Of a stretch of DNA of 64,000 nt, positions 1 through 11,059 are shown one piece after another. Both the position numbers and the translations under genes were made by a program. The notes beneath the pieces are model-generated. The model ran no database searches. It was not told the DNA's origin and saw only the letters and a program-made list of their open reading frames with translations. Numbering within the stretch: position 1 is the stretch's first letter; the number at the start of each line of letters is the position of its first letter. The DNA is from Dipteris shenzhenensis (Eukaryota > Polypodiophyta > Polypodiopsida > Gleicheniales): NCBI GenBank assembly GCA_047967505.1, contig CM106540.1; one strand, 5' to 3'.

Positions 1-585
1 TGTAATGTATACGAGTGTGTATGAAGCCATTGTACTAAGGAACACATGTTTGATTCTTAAAATCGACCCAAGGTTGATTTGCATTTCAAAGATGCGATGT
101 GTATAAGAATAGTTTTGATTCTTGAAATCAATCCAAGATGCTAATGAGAACATGTTTTGATCCTTGAAATTGACCAAGGTCAATTTGCATTTCAAAGATG
201 TTATGAATAGGAGTGTGCATGAAGCCATGGTGCTAATGAAAACATGTTTTGATCCATGAAATCGGCCCAAGGTCAATTTTCATTTCAAAGACGAGATGTA
301 GAGGGCTGTGGATAAAGTCATAGTGCTAATGAGAACATGTTTCTATTCTTGAACCCAACCAAAGGTCAATTTGCATTTCAAAGATGTGATGTGTAGGAGT
401 GTATGTGAAGCATAGTACTAATGAGAACATGAAATGATTCTAGAAATTGACACAAGGTCGATTAATTTATAAAGAGCCAATGTGTAGGAGTGTACATGAA
501 GCCATGGTGCTAATGAAAACGTATTTTAATTTTGAAAATTCACCTATAGTAGATTTGCATTTAAATTCAAAGATGTAATGCAGAG
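1..585. repeat. Degenerate tandem satellite, unit about 91-106 bp
   Basis: About six imperfect units run from the left edge. The landmark 'tttcaaagatg' or a decayed form recurs with its end near positions 91, 197, 291, 383, 474 and 572, so spacings are roughly 106, 94, 92, 91 and 98. Other shared words are 'aggagtgtgcatgaagcc' and 'gtgctaatgagaacatg'. No reading frame is conserved across units. The array is cut by the window start, so its full length is unknown. Confidence 0.85.
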
Positions 586-599
586 GTGTAAAATTATGA

Positions 600-700
600 C
601 GTGATTGCCTAGCCTAGTGGTTGATCGCATGCATCTCTACGGGTGTGCATGAGTTTCATCCCCACCCCCCCATTAGGACCATGAGTGGGTGAGTTACTAT
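600..700 (+). mobile_element. tRNA-related SINE head (possible)
   Basis: Positions 610-620 read TAGCCTAGTGG, matching the polymerase III A-box pattern (TRGYNNAGTGG). Positions 651-661 (GAGTTTCATCC) resemble a B-box, about 40 bases downstream as in a tRNA. The following words 'cattaggacca' and 'gggtgagt' recur near 35910-35940 after another 'tagtggttga', which argues for a dispersed family. A (ATAA)-like A/T-rich stretch follows. It may be only a tRNA-like sequence, since no full tRNA fold was confirmed. Confidence 0.45.
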
Positions 701-1485
701 GACAATAATGATGATAAAAATAATAAAATTTGAAAAATAGAATATAATTTTTTAAAACTATGAAATTAAAATAGCTAAATTAAAATTAAACATTGATTTT
801 TAAGATTAATAAATACAAATATAATATCGTAGATTTAAAACAATTTCAAGTCCAATTTCAAAATTTGAATCTTAAGTCTATGTACACATAACCATATCTC
901 AACGAATATGTATTCTTTCTCCAAGACCATATTCCTCGATGCTGTCTCCTTGAGCACGCTTGCCAATGAAGTGATGACCATTATCGTCAGCCAAGAATGA
1001 ATATGCTTTAGAGAATCTCGTTGTATCAAGCATGCAAAGAGAGCAAGGCATCAAGGCAACAAAGCTTGCACTTTCTTTGATTTGTGTAAATGCGCTAGTG
1101 GTGTTGATCACCAAAGGGAGTGAAAGTTCGTTGAGAGAAACTACTTTGGAAATAAATGCATTCCTTGAGATTCCACATGCTTTCCTTGCGAGGCCTAGTA
1201 ACTGACTAGTTCATTTGTGTTTACTTGAACAAGGAAATTCTGAAGGAAAAAGATGGTGGATTGACAGAATGTAAAGCCATTGGTTTCTTTCCATATTTTT
1301 ATTATATTGACAACATTACCAACTCAGGCAATCCTACAAGATCATGCCCAAATTCAATGAAAATTCTTTGTTCACCTCCTTTCAGAGCCAAGAAACGAGT
1401 CATTACATGGAGTAATGTTGCATTTCACCCGGGATACACACTACTTTGACAAAGATGATGTGTTCCATGAATTTGTCATTAGCCT
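701..1485. other. No gene recognised; A/T-rich spacer
   Basis: The first 180 bases are strongly A/T-rich. Short frames on both strands show no domain, motif or codon pattern that I recognise. It separates the satellite/SINE from the copia relic. Confidence 0.6.
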
Positions 1486-1488
1486 AAC

Positions 1489-1512
1489 AAAATACAAAGA
1501 GGGGAGAGGAGA
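1489..1512 (-). repeat. Remnant of 3' LTR of copia relic
   Basis: The stretch 'aaaatacaaagaggggagagga' is nearly the same as bases just inside the 5' LTR at 5490-5513. Position and orientation fit the outer end of a 3' LTR, but similarity stops soon after, so most of this LTR is deleted or has diverged. Confidence 0.5.
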
Positions 1513-1566
1513 AGAAGGACTGAGCATTACATTCCATCACACCCCTTTAATGGGCATGTCTTTCCT

Positions 1567-3150
1567 CTACATCAAACCAAGAGCTTGTCGGTGCTTCTCG
1601 AAAAGCTCTTTACTGAGTGGTTTGGTAAAGATATCTACAACATTTTCTTTGCTATCACAATGCTGTAGTGTGATGTCACTAAGTAACACTCTTTCTCTGA
1701 TGAAGTGCTCTCTGACATCAATGTGCTTTGTCCTGGAGTGATATATTGGATTCTTGGCCAATGCTTTAGCCAATTGATTATCATAGTATATTTTTGTTGG
1801 CTTTGATTCATCAAAGTAATCTATTTTTTACAATAGTCTTCTAAGAGATATAGCTTCACATGCGCCTATAGTTATATAGTTGAAGATAAAGAAATAGTTG
1901 GCTGCCCATGATATAGCACCTGTAGTGGGTGCCCTATATTTTGTCTTCACTTGAAGACAAAGAAATAATTAGCTATATAGCACCTTGACCAAGGAAAAAT
2001 GCATATCCCTATGTCGATCTCCTGGTCTCATGATCTCCGGCATAGTCACTATCATAGTATCCATGCAACCTTGGATGACTTCCTATGTATTATATTCCAA
2101 ACTGTCTTGTACCTCAAATGTACCTCAAGATTCTTTTAGCTGCATTCCATTAAGACTGTTTTGGATTTGCCATAAATTGTGCAAGTGAACTTACTACATA
2201 ATAAATATCTGGCCTTGTGATAGGCAGATATTTAAGAGATCCGATGAGCTGCCGATAGTACCTGTCATTGACGGTAGGATTTTTTGAATCTTTAGTAAGT
2301 TCCAAACTCTGTTCCATGGGAGTGGCTGCAATGTTGCAATCTGCCATATGAAACTTCTTCAAGAGATTGTCAACATATTTTAGCTGACTCATGACTTCAA
2401 GTGCTGTCTGAATCTCTCCACCATAACTCAATTCCAAGGCAATAGTGATTAAGTCCAAGATCTTTCATGTCGAACTCTGTAGATAAGTCTTGTTTCAATC
2501 TTTTGATGAATCTATCATTGCTTTCGGTCATAATAAAATCATCTATGTACAAAAGTGCAATAGTAATGTCTTCCCCTTGAACTTTGTAGTAGAGAGTATG
2601 ACCTACATTGGACTTTATGTATCCTAGATTAGCAAAATACTTGTCAATTCTGTTGTACCAACTTTTGGGTGCTTGCTTTAAGCTGTAAAGACTTTTCTTG
2701 AGATGGCAAACCCGATTATCTTTTCCTGGTTCAACATAACCTGTTGGTTGTCGCATGTAGACTTCCTCATCTAGGTAACCATTGAGAAAAGCATTCTTGA
2801 CATCAATCTAATACACATTCCATTTGCTAAGTGTCACTAGTGATATCAAGAACTATATGGACTCCATCTATGCTACTGGAGAATAAGTCTCATCATAATC
2901 CTAGCTATGCAAATCCTTTTGAAACGGGTCTATCTTTGTATCTTTCAATGCTTCCATCTAGATTGTACTTCACTTTTTATACCCATTTGTTTGCTATGGT
3001 CTTCTTTCCTAGTGGAAGGTCGCATAATTCCCAAGTATTATTCTTATACAAAGCTTCCATCTCTTCATTCATAGTTAGCAGTTTGCCATTTTGGCTTGTC
3101 AACTGCATCTTTGAAGTACACTAACTCTTCTATAGCCATGATGGTAGTTG
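1567..3150 (-). pseudogene. copia pol: reverse transcriptase and RNase H relic
   Basis: Minus-strand frames carry copia signatures. 2397-2756 reads through 'LKKSLYSLKQAPKSWY' and 'LLYIDDFIMT', the polymerase active-site block with Ile-Asp-Asp in place of the usual Val-Asp-Asp. 2150-2458 holds 'RQLIGSLKYL' followed by 'TRPDIYYVVSSLAQF', the connection region before RNase H. 1567-1773 holds 'SRTKHIDVREHFIRE' and 'VVDIFTKPLS', the conserved C-terminus. The 3' part of RNase H between about 1775 and 2150 is largely lost, and the N-terminal RT portion (2760-3130) is readable only in pieces. Frames change several times, so this is a pseudogene. Confidence 0.85.
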
Positions 3151-3156
3151 GTGGTT

Positions 3157-4060
3157 TCAATCTGAATTGCTTTGCCTTTTTGAGCATAATGTCAATCTGG
3201 CTAGAGGTTTGCGTTCCCTAGTAGACCGTCTGAGTTGCTTTGGCTCTTCTCGAGGTGCTTCTAGAAATTCTTGCTCTTCTTCATCAACCTTTTCTATAGA
3301 TGACTGAGTAATCATTGTGTCTATCTCCTGTGTTTTTAAGGTTTTCCATTCTGATTCTTCATCAAAGATTACATCTCTGGAGATAATGACCTTTTGGTTG
3401 ATGGGATCATACAACTTGTATGCTTTGCTCTCTTCACTGTAGCCAACCATGATGCATTTACGTGACTGTGCATCCGAATTTCTATGATGGTCATCATGTA
3501 TGTGGGAATATGCTATGCAAACAAATATGAGGAGTGCGTGGCTTGTGTCCACTGAATGCTTCATAAGGTATCATACCCTGAATCGGTTTGATCAGAAGCC
3601 AATTAAGCAAGTAGTTTGCAGCAGCCATTGCTTCTACCCAATACTGATTCGAATGATGCTTCTCACTACGCATTGGTCTAGCACTGTCTGCTAAAGTACC
3701 ATTCTTCCTTTCAACTCTTGCATTCTACTCTCATTATGCTGAGGAGTATCTGCACATGTGAGTTATCTTCGAATGCCATGACTTTGCAAAAGTTCATGAA
3801 TGTTGAAGACATGTATTCACCTCCTCTGTCTAGTCTCATGACTTTGATCTTTCTTCCTGTCGGTTCTCGATCATGGCTTTGAATTCTTGAAATCTAGAAA
3901 AGACTTCAGATTTCTCTTTCAGGAAGTAGATCCATCAATATCTACTATAGTTGTCGATGAAAGTCAAGTAGTAAAGTGAACCATTGATGCTGCAGGTCTA
4001 GGCATAACCCCATACATCTATATGAATCAAATCAAGAATACCTCTTAGTCGAGCGGTGCT
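3157..4060 (-). pseudogene. copia pol: integrase relic
   Basis: The open frame 3157-3564 gives the integrase C-terminal stretch 'KCIMVGYSEESKAYKLYDP', then 'KVIISRDVIFDEE' and an acidic linker with 'RRSTRERKP'. Upstream on the minus strand (about 3600-4040), pieces such as 'YYLTFIDNYSRY' and 'WIYFLKEKSEVFSRF' mark the catalytic core, broken by stops. The zinc-binding N-terminus is not recognisable. It sits directly before the RT relic, as in copia pol. Confidence 0.8.
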
Positions 4061-4249
4061 TCTGCCAATTGACCATTGACCAAGGTAAGGTTAAAACTAA
4101 CCTTAGTAAGAAGAGAGACAAGAATACATGATAGGCCTCTTATATAGAGAGTTTCCTTTGAATAGTCAACATCTGTGGGATCCTCTGATCCACATCTCTC
4201 CTTGTGGATATCTTTGATCCATATCTTCACATCATGTAGTCCACATCCT

Positions 4250-5470
4250 AGGGTGGCTACTTTGGTTCTTTCCTATACCATACCTTAGCCTCTAATCTGT
4301 GTGCTTATGGCACCATATCTCAACAATCTTAAGATTCAGTCCGATGCTCTGAAATCTTTAGATTCCAAACAAAATCTTTCAAATTCTATTGTTGTCGGTC
4401 ACGTTGAAGGTGGTCGACTCAGAGGCGTAGGGAGTTTGCTATTGTTGTTGAGGCGTGCTTGTTGATAAAAGTAGCTGTCGATTGCAAGTCATTGCAGGCT
4501 ATGAGCTAGGAGCCCGTGAACTTTGGTTAGGACATTGTCGTGCATAGAGTCAGTCAAGCAATTGCACTGCTAGGTGTCTAGATGTGCAGACAAGTCATTG
4601 GTGGTGTCGTTAGGTGAAGGGCTCATTGAAAGATTTCCAGGCATGTAGGAAATGCAGGTTGGGTCATCATAGTGGTCATTCATGAGGTAGATGACTTAGG
4701 AGCTCCTAGCAGCCGTTTTGAGGACATTGGATGCGTGTGGACGATTGGAGGCAGCTAGACTTTAGACACTTGGCCTTTGTTGAGGAAGCCCATGTAATAG
4801 AGGCTGTTTGTTGGACTTCACTGAACTTCAAGGAGCCATAGTTGCTTGAGTAGGTGGCGAATGTTGAAGCGGTGGAGGCTACACTGTGAACGTAGTGGAC
4901 TGGAGGATAGCCGATGCTACCTATTGGATGGTCATACTAATGATGAAGACCATTGGTAAATGGAGAGGGAGGCATAGCTGAGGCTGTTGGGAGAGCTTGG
5001 AACCGACCACAATTGGAGTCTGGGCATGTGCTTTGGATTGCTATGTAGCTAGAGTCCTAGAGTTGAAGTTGCTGGAGCAACAAACTTGTTGTGGGTGGTG
5101 AGGTTGCTTTGTAGAAGATGCAATTGATAGATTTTGGTTGAAGAAGCTTGGAGAAGTCACTTGGGAGCTTCCCCTTTATCTATGGAGTCTTCTTCTCTCC
5201 CTATATCTAAGATCTATCTCTCTCAAGGAAGGATAATGAACACTCAAACTCTCTCTCTCTTTCAAACAGATACAGAAATCAAACCTCTAAAAGAACTCTC
5301 ACAAACTAAAATGAATGGAATAAGAACTCTCACTCTCAATGAATGGAGATACGGACAGAAATTGTCTCTCACTGGAAATCTTTCATCATCAAAATGAAAG
5401 GATAGAAACTCTCGATCTCTCAATCTCTCAGTCTCTCACACAAGGATCACCATGTCTCAGCGAAAGACAA
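4250..5470 (-). other. Leader/gag region of copia relic, unreadable
   Basis: By position this should hold the untranslated leader, gag and protease of the minus-strand element. I found no zinc knuckle, no Asp-Ser/Thr-Gly protease motif and no long frame. The part at 5190-5470 is rich in 'ctctc' and 'actctc' words. Confidence 0.4.
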
Positions 5471-5474
5471 GGAT

Positions 5475-5486
5475 GCTCTGATACCA
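5475..5486 (-). promoter_or_regulatory. Primer binding site (tRNA-iMet) of copia relic
   Basis: On the minus strand it reads TGGTATCAGAGC, the standard plant retroelement site complementary to the 3' end of initiator tRNA-Met. It directly abuts the LTR end (…TATCA), fixing both orientation and the LTR boundary at 5487. Confidence 0.85.
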
Positions 5487-5770
5487 TGATAAAATATGAA
5501 GAGGGGAGAGGATCGAGATGAGGATACAGGGCATAGCTAGAGAGCACACCACCAGTACAGTAGATTTAGTTGAAAATGAGGATAGAGATGAGGAAAGAGG
5601 GCATAGCACACCACAAATGACTAGCTGTACAATAGATTTAGTTGAAATTTTAGAATATATACAAACCCTTTTAGGGTTAGGGTTAGGGCATCTAACCCTT
5701 TCCTTTATAGCACTCTATTCAGTTAGTGCTACGCACATATGATCACATGATGTTGAGCATGGTTTCTCAA
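5487..5770 (-). repeat. 5' LTR of copia relic (outer end approximate)
   Basis: It begins (plus strand) TGATAAAATATG, the reverse complement of an LTR ending in CA, next to the primer site. It contains a partial internal duplication of about 70 bp ('gagatgagga…gggcatag…tagatttagttgaaa' near 5513 and again near 5584). On the minus strand there is a TATA-like 'tataaagg' near 5704-5711. The outer boundary is a guess because no good partner LTR or target duplication is left. Confidence 0.5.
5668..5702. repeat. Short telomere-like repeat inside LTR
   Basis: The sequence 'ttttagggttagggttaggg' is followed by 'catctaaccc'. It resembles plant telomere units (TTTAGGG) in a few copies. It lies upstream of the TATA-like box of the LTR, where telo-box-like motifs occur in some plant promoters. 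Too short to call a true interstitial telomere. Confidence 0.45.
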
Positions 5771-6200
5771 TACAACCTATGCAAGATCCAAATGACAATT
5801 GTCACACTCCTCTCACACTCTCTCCATTTAATGCAGGGGCAGCACATATTGGGGTTGGCATTTGGAAGAATACAAGTTACTAGGCTAAGAAGGGTTACAG
5901 CATAGACGTTGATGATATATGCAATAGGAAAGGAAATATCCAGATTGATGATTGGGATACTAGATGCTATAGAGAATACAAGAGGAAGTCTCAAAGTGAG
6001 TGAGTGTTGGAGGCCGCCCGCTGCTGCTGAGCGAGAGAGAGCCACAGCAATCTTACATCATCTTTTGTGGAAGTTGGAGCCTACATGGTGGTGGCTAGGG
6101 CTTTGAAAATAGGGTAGGGACTTTCGACTCAGAAGGAACAAGAACGGAGGAGCCTCAAGGGCTAGGGGGCAGAGAGACTCAAAAAAGTCACCATAAAGGA

Positions 6201-6253
<53 letters not shown>

Positions 6254-6676
6254 GGTGAGCACACTACTTGTTGGCAGCTAGGTGAGCACACTACTCGTTT
6301 GTTGCACTTTTATATTTAATGCATTAGAGCAAGGTTATTGCAACCCCTAACTATGACTCTACAATCTTTGCCATTCTTGCAAATGCCAATGAGACACCTT
6401 TGCACACCCTAAAATATCACAAGGGCATGCATAACCAAGCTATTCTATTCTTACAATTTCTTCCATTTGAGACATTTTAGTTATTGGCATTTCTACAATT
6501 ATCTCTCCCTCAATTTTACAGGTCTATTTTCTTTACTCTTGCAAAGATTTTGTGGCATTGCCTAATTGCATAGAGGAATAATAGATCCCCAAAAATGCTT
6601 CGATGATACATCATTGTCTATGGTGTTTTGCCAACATCTTTATCATGTCTTCAATGTACACATAGGGGGGTATCCT
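5771..6676. other. No gene recognised; contains CT tract and 27-bp duplication
   Basis: A (CT)n tract covers 6204-6252. It is followed by two copies of 'ctaggtgagcacactact' (starting near 6251 and 6278). Other short frames show no domain. Confidence 0.6.
6204..6252. repeat. (CT)n microsatellite, about 24 units
   Basis: Uninterrupted CT dinucleotides, about 49 bases. Pure purine/pyrimidine strands can form triplex DNA, but no function is implied here. Confidence 0.95.
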
Positions 6677-7068
6677 TGTTGGACAAATTGATGTACCAAT
6701 GGGTACAAGGTTAGTGTGAGTTTGTGTGTCACCACATGGTGGTTAGTCTGACCAGGTTAGGTGGTAGAAGGTTCTATTAGGTGTGATTGAGAGATTCATG
6801 GGTCTGATTGAGAGATCAGTGGAGTCATTTATGGATCTAGACGTGCTCTCCCTTGGGCACATGCATTGTATCATTTTCCTTTATAAGGGCACTTCTACTC
6901 ATGAATAAAGTAGTCTTTTGTTGAAGTATGAGATCATTCAGTCCACTAGGTAGAGAGAATTGAGTGAAAAAAAATCTTCTTGAGGAGAAATCAGTGCGAC
7001 TTTCTAGTGCTACCCCCGGTGACGTGATACAACATTTTGCCCAAGCTTCCTACTTGCTCTTCACAGGT
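6677..7068 (+). repeat. Possible LTR upstream of copia gag relic
   Basis: Begins TGTTGGACAAATTG and ends …GCTCTTCACA, with an internal 'tataagggcac' and 'aataaag' in LTR-like order. It lies about 470 bases before a plus-strand copia gag relic. No primer site and no matching second LTR were seen, so this is only suggestive. Confidence 0.3.
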
Positions 7069-7538
7069 AATAGACCTTCAATTCTATTGTTAAAGACCTC
7101 TTAGAGCTGCTTTGATTAGTTCAAATTTTGCCCTCCACTCTTTGCTTATTGTTGTTGGAATTAGTTTTGAGAGTTTTTTTGGTCTTGATGTTTGACTAAG
7201 TCAACAATGGCATAGGGATTTTGACTTGACTAAAAATTATCACTATTTTGACTGAGATTGAGCATCTATACATAGTCATTGAACTCATGGAAGGTGGTTG
7301 TTAAAAATTCCTTCTTCTTGTGGTTCTAGCAATACTCTATGTGTTAGGAAAATAAAGAAGAAGAGAGCTCCAAAATATATCAATAGGAAAGTCTCTAGAC
7401 TTCAAGTCACTACTATCATTATGCAAAGGACCTTGGTTTTTCATATTTTCTTGTTTGCAATATGCATTTATATGGTGATGGCTCTTTTTGAAGAGTTGTA
7501 AATGGATTAGACACTGCCATTATTGTGGTAAGACCTTA

Positions 7539-8220
7539 CCTATGGCTACCAAAACAAAGATAGACAAGTTTGAGGGAGAGGGATTTCACACATGACAAAC
7601 CAAACTCAAGATTATTCTCATGAAGAAGGGGATTTGAAATATTGCTAATGGGAAAGAGAAGAAACCTACTACTAGGGAAGGAGAAGTATTATGGCTACCT
7701 AGGGATGAAAAGTAATTAGCTATAATCTCACTTGGGTTGAGTGATTCCTTTTTTCATCACATTGTTGGTTGTGAAACTACAGATGCTGCATGGAGGCAGA
7801 GTCTTTGGAGCACACAGGAAATGTTCCAAGTATAGTCTTCTCATTAATTTCTTTCATATGAATTTGGATAAAGGAGAATCAATATCCTCACATTTAAACT
7901 CCATAAAAAGTATATTGACTCAGCTAGCTAGCAACTTTGATATTGATGATGACATTGTGATTGCTATCTTGCTTAAGATTCTACCTGATGAGTATGGTGC
8001 CATTGTAACTACTCTCAATAATCTACCAGAGTCCAGTTTGGTAAATATAGAGGCATCCCTCTTGGAAGAATAAAGAAAAATTAAATAAAGGAATGACTAC
8101 AAAGAAAGCGAGGCATGTCTAGTCAAAAGCAACTTCAAAGGATCAACAAGCAAGAGCAAGATGAAGTGCAATTTATGTTGGAAGCTTAGACACTTTATGT
8201 TATACGATCAAGCTAGAAAT
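7539..8220 (+). pseudogene. Ty1/copia gag relic
   Basis: From ATG 7539 the translation begins MATKTKIDKFEGEGF, the typical copia gag start. It continues in a shifted frame with 'LGLSDSFFHHIVGCETTDAAW', then 7858-8070 gives 'HLNSIKSILTQLASNF' and 'LLKILPDEYGAIVTTL', hallmarks of the UBN2 gag domain. A zinc-knuckle relic starts at 8161-8205 (Cys-x2-Cys-x4-His) but lacks the final Cys. Several stops interrupt it, and no protease or pol follows, so this is a 5' fragment. Confidence 0.8.
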
Positions 8221-8424
8221 AGTTTATACAATCAAAAGAAAACCTACAAGATGTTGCTAAGATACAAGTGCATCATTGAGAATTTCAATCAAACTCCAGT
8301 CAACAGAACGTACATAAAAGGAAGATTTCTTTGGTACTTAATAAATTTTGAGATCTCATATTGGTGAGATTTTCCCACTTTTCCTAATACGGTCTTACCA
8401 GGGCATTGAAAAAAAAAGGAATCC

Positions 8425-8960
8425 ATTTATAGCCCCTATCTGGCTATCTCGACATGCATTTCCCTAACCTTTTTCATGGCTTCCTATGTTGTCACAAGCA
8501 TTTGAGCTACAAACAAGTTTTGTAGCATATGAAGAGAGACCTTCAATTGCATCTGCTTGAGACAATTCAACACTTTCTTACACCTTGATTGACATATCCT
8601 ACAATCAGTGCATTCCATGATAATAAGACACAAAGTAGTACTTAACCATGCTACTACAAGCACGCCACATTTGGCATGCATATCCACCTAAGTGCTGCCA
8701 ACAAGTGATCAATTTCAAGCCCCTTCCTAGCACATCCTGAAATCAGTACATTCCATTAGACTAGGTATCGAGCTAGTACTTATCCGTGCTTTTGTAAGCA
8801 AGCCACATTTGGCATACATATCCACCTAAGTGTTGCCAACAAGTGATCACTTTCCAACCCCCTCTTGGCTATCTCGGTATGCATTTCTTAGCCTTTGTGC
8901 ATTGCTCCTATGGTGCCACAAGTTGTCAAGTGAGATGGGAGGAACTTACAAAAGGGACAG
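8425..8960 (-). pseudogene. Degraded pentatricopeptide repeat (PPR) gene with a duplicated unit
   Basis: On the minus strand, near 8850, the frame reads VGNT, a stop, then VDMYAKCGLLTKAR. This is the 'VGN.LVDMYAKCG' signature of PLS-class PPR proteins, which bind organellar RNA. Just before it (8870-8950) is 'TTCGTIGAMHKG', a stop, then EMHTEIAKRGLESDHL, the matching preceding repeat. A second, diverged copy at about 8600-8730 gives 'VDMHAKCG', and 8440-8560 gives 'KQMQLKVS' and 'REMHVEIAR'. Units are offset about 137 bp at the DNA level. Many stops and shifts show that it is dead; only about four to five partial repeats remain of what is normally a 500-900 residue protein. Confidence 0.75.
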
Positions 8961-10200
8961 TTAGACCAAAGAAGGTGGGCAAAGCGGAAAATATGAACAA
9001 GATTGAATGAGAGACGAGATCCATGAAGGGAGTGGGATCTCTGAGAGGAGGGGCGATGAGGAAGCAAGGGGAGGATGGAGAACAAGATGGGGATCTCTTA
9101 GAGAGGTGAGGAGGATATGAGAGGGAAATTTGAAGAAGAGAGGGAAGCCAGAGCATTTCCCATCTGTTCCCCTAGCCAAAGCATTTCCTATCCCTGCAAG
9201 GATGAAGCTATGCAAATGAGTTCCGAAAGCAACCACTCCCATGCCCTTTATTTTGAAACAATCGTTGCTCGACAGCACAAAACCCAATGCCTCAGTGCAC
9301 TTTCTTTTGGATTCTATAAGCAATCATTTCCTAACAGCACAAATCCCAACACCTTTGGCCCAGTCATACCTTGCTTCCACCTCCAAATTGTGGTACATTG
9401 ATCCTTTGACCTTGCTTGGGGAGCAGAGAGCTGCACAATTCCTTGAAGACATGTGCCTAGATACCCCTCAACAATAACCTTGTTGGCAACTTCAATACAA
9501 GATATAGAGGAAATAGGTCAACAAGGGAGGGAGCTTGTGTCTATAGCTTTGTCCTCAACAGTCTGATCAACACGACATTTTTTAGAAGAATGATTCTGAC
9601 TAGCGATGCATGCCATTGAGACTAGTATCCAAACTCAAACACCTGAAAACTCAATGGACATATCAAGAATATTTTCTAGTCTTGCATAAGCACGATCTTC
9701 TTATTCAAAACTTTAAGAATATTATCAAAGAGAGATTGACGCAATGAGATCGCTCTTGTACCTTACTCTTTAATATTATGATCAACACAGCTTCTCATTT
9801 CATACATGTTTGATCTTTTGAGAGAATAAAAGTATGAGAGCATGTACATCAAGCCTTTGAAGCTCATATATTCATGTCCAAGTTTGAGATGAAAAAAATC
9901 AATGAAGAGCATTTACATCAACTGTTTCATCTTGAGCCAAGTCTAATGCGCCAAACAAGTCTATCTCTAACTATATATCGAGTTGATCTCCTATATCATC
10001 ATCATACTCTAGCATCATACGTTCACCTAAAAGTACTTGATCATCTTCTTCAATAAAGTGTGGTGATTCTTGATGATCATTGTCTTCTTCCTCAATATCG
10101 TGATCTCCATCTTCCTCCCGTGCGATGTCATTATGCGCATCTTCCTCTTGGCTCATATTGTGATCTTTATCTTCTTCGCTAGATTCATCGGGATCAATTG
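8961..10200. other. No clear gene; acidic minus-strand frame near 10 kb
   Basis: The minus-strand frame 9971-10156 is very acidic (Glu/Asp/His rich, 'EEDGDHDIEEEDN'), like a retroelement linker, but no flanking domain is seen. Frames at 9117-9477 have no recognisable motif. Confidence 0.4.
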
Positions 10201-10201
10201 G

Positions 10202-10527
10202 ACCATCTTGGATCAGAACGATCCGGATGAAAAACCACCAATATTGAAGATGGGTGCCAGATAGGCTTCAATTATATATATGAAATTATGCTTAAGTACA
10301 TGTATCAATGGATCTTTAAAAACGGCATTGGTAGTGGCATCTCCATATCCACATCTCTATCTTCAAAAATTTGCTTACTTCGTGATGCAACTTGGATCAC
10401 ATACCACCATCTTGGATCAGAACGATCCGGATGAAAAACCACCGATATTGAAGATGGGTGCCAGATGTCTTCAATTATATATATGAAATTATGCTTAAGT
10501 ACATGTATCAATGGATCTTTAAAAACG
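10202..10527. repeat. Pair of 123-bp direct repeats
   Basis: 10202-10324 and 10406-10527 are nearly identical (one substitution and a small length change near 'ccagat'). Both contain 'gatcagaacgatccgg' and an 'attatatatatg' core and end in 'ctttaaaaacg'. They are 204 bp apart, with 81 unrelated bases between. Confidence 0.9.
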
Positions 10528-11059
10528 AAAGCTTCGATTAATTAAATCATTAGTATGCACCTGCTCACAGTGCTCGGGAAGAACAAAAGTATCACTTTCA
10601 TCGGTCCAATGTTTGGTGGAGTCTATTGCAAAGAAACCGCTGCTATCTTTTCTCACTGTCGCATGGGGGATTCCGCATCTCTTTCAACCGCGTTCGGGCG
10701 GCCTCAGTGACGTTCCTCGACAAAGTCTAGGCCTTACCCCAGTGGAGATTATCGAGGTTAGCATTAGAGTCCTCCAAGTGACTAGTAAAGAGCGGTGTTG
10801 ATACGGCATGGTATGCACGAATATCCACGTGGTTTGGTAGTCACGGCATTCAAATGGACAGACTTTCCCCCTTTCAGTACAATCTGGCTGCACCACCCGA
10901 GATGATCCCATGAGACGAGATCAACCGTATCATACGGTTGGACGACCTCCAACTCCATACATCTAGGGCTTGGGGGGGAGAGTTCTCCATCAAGATACAG
11001 TTCTACCATGACCACTTCCTAATGGTCTCAGAGCACAGTCTTGTCATCAAACCTTAGTA
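10528..11059. other. No gene recognised
   Basis: Higher-GC spacer ('cgttcgggcggcctcagtg'). Short frames on both strands lack known motifs. It could be upstream LINE sequence, since a LINE 3' coding fragment follows, but I cannot show this. Confidence 0.4.

Larger units (their letters stand above)
1487..5770 (-). mobile_element. Decayed Ty1/copia retrotransposon, minus strand
   Basis: Read on the minus strand, the order is 5' LTR (5487 rightwards), tRNA-Met primer site (5475-5486), an unreadable leader/gag region (about 4250-5470), integrase (about 3157-4060), reverse transcriptase (about 2150-3130) and the RNase H tail (1567-1773). Integrase before reverse transcriptase is the copia order. 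Frames are broken by many stops and shifts, and most of gag is unrecognisable. The 3' LTR is almost gone: only about 20 bases at 1489-1512 match the terminal part of the 5' LTR. This is an old, inactive copy. Confidence 0.85.

Noticed and set aside
6058-6291. 77-residue minus frame with Glu-Arg repeats
   Set aside because: Translation of the (CT)n microsatellite.
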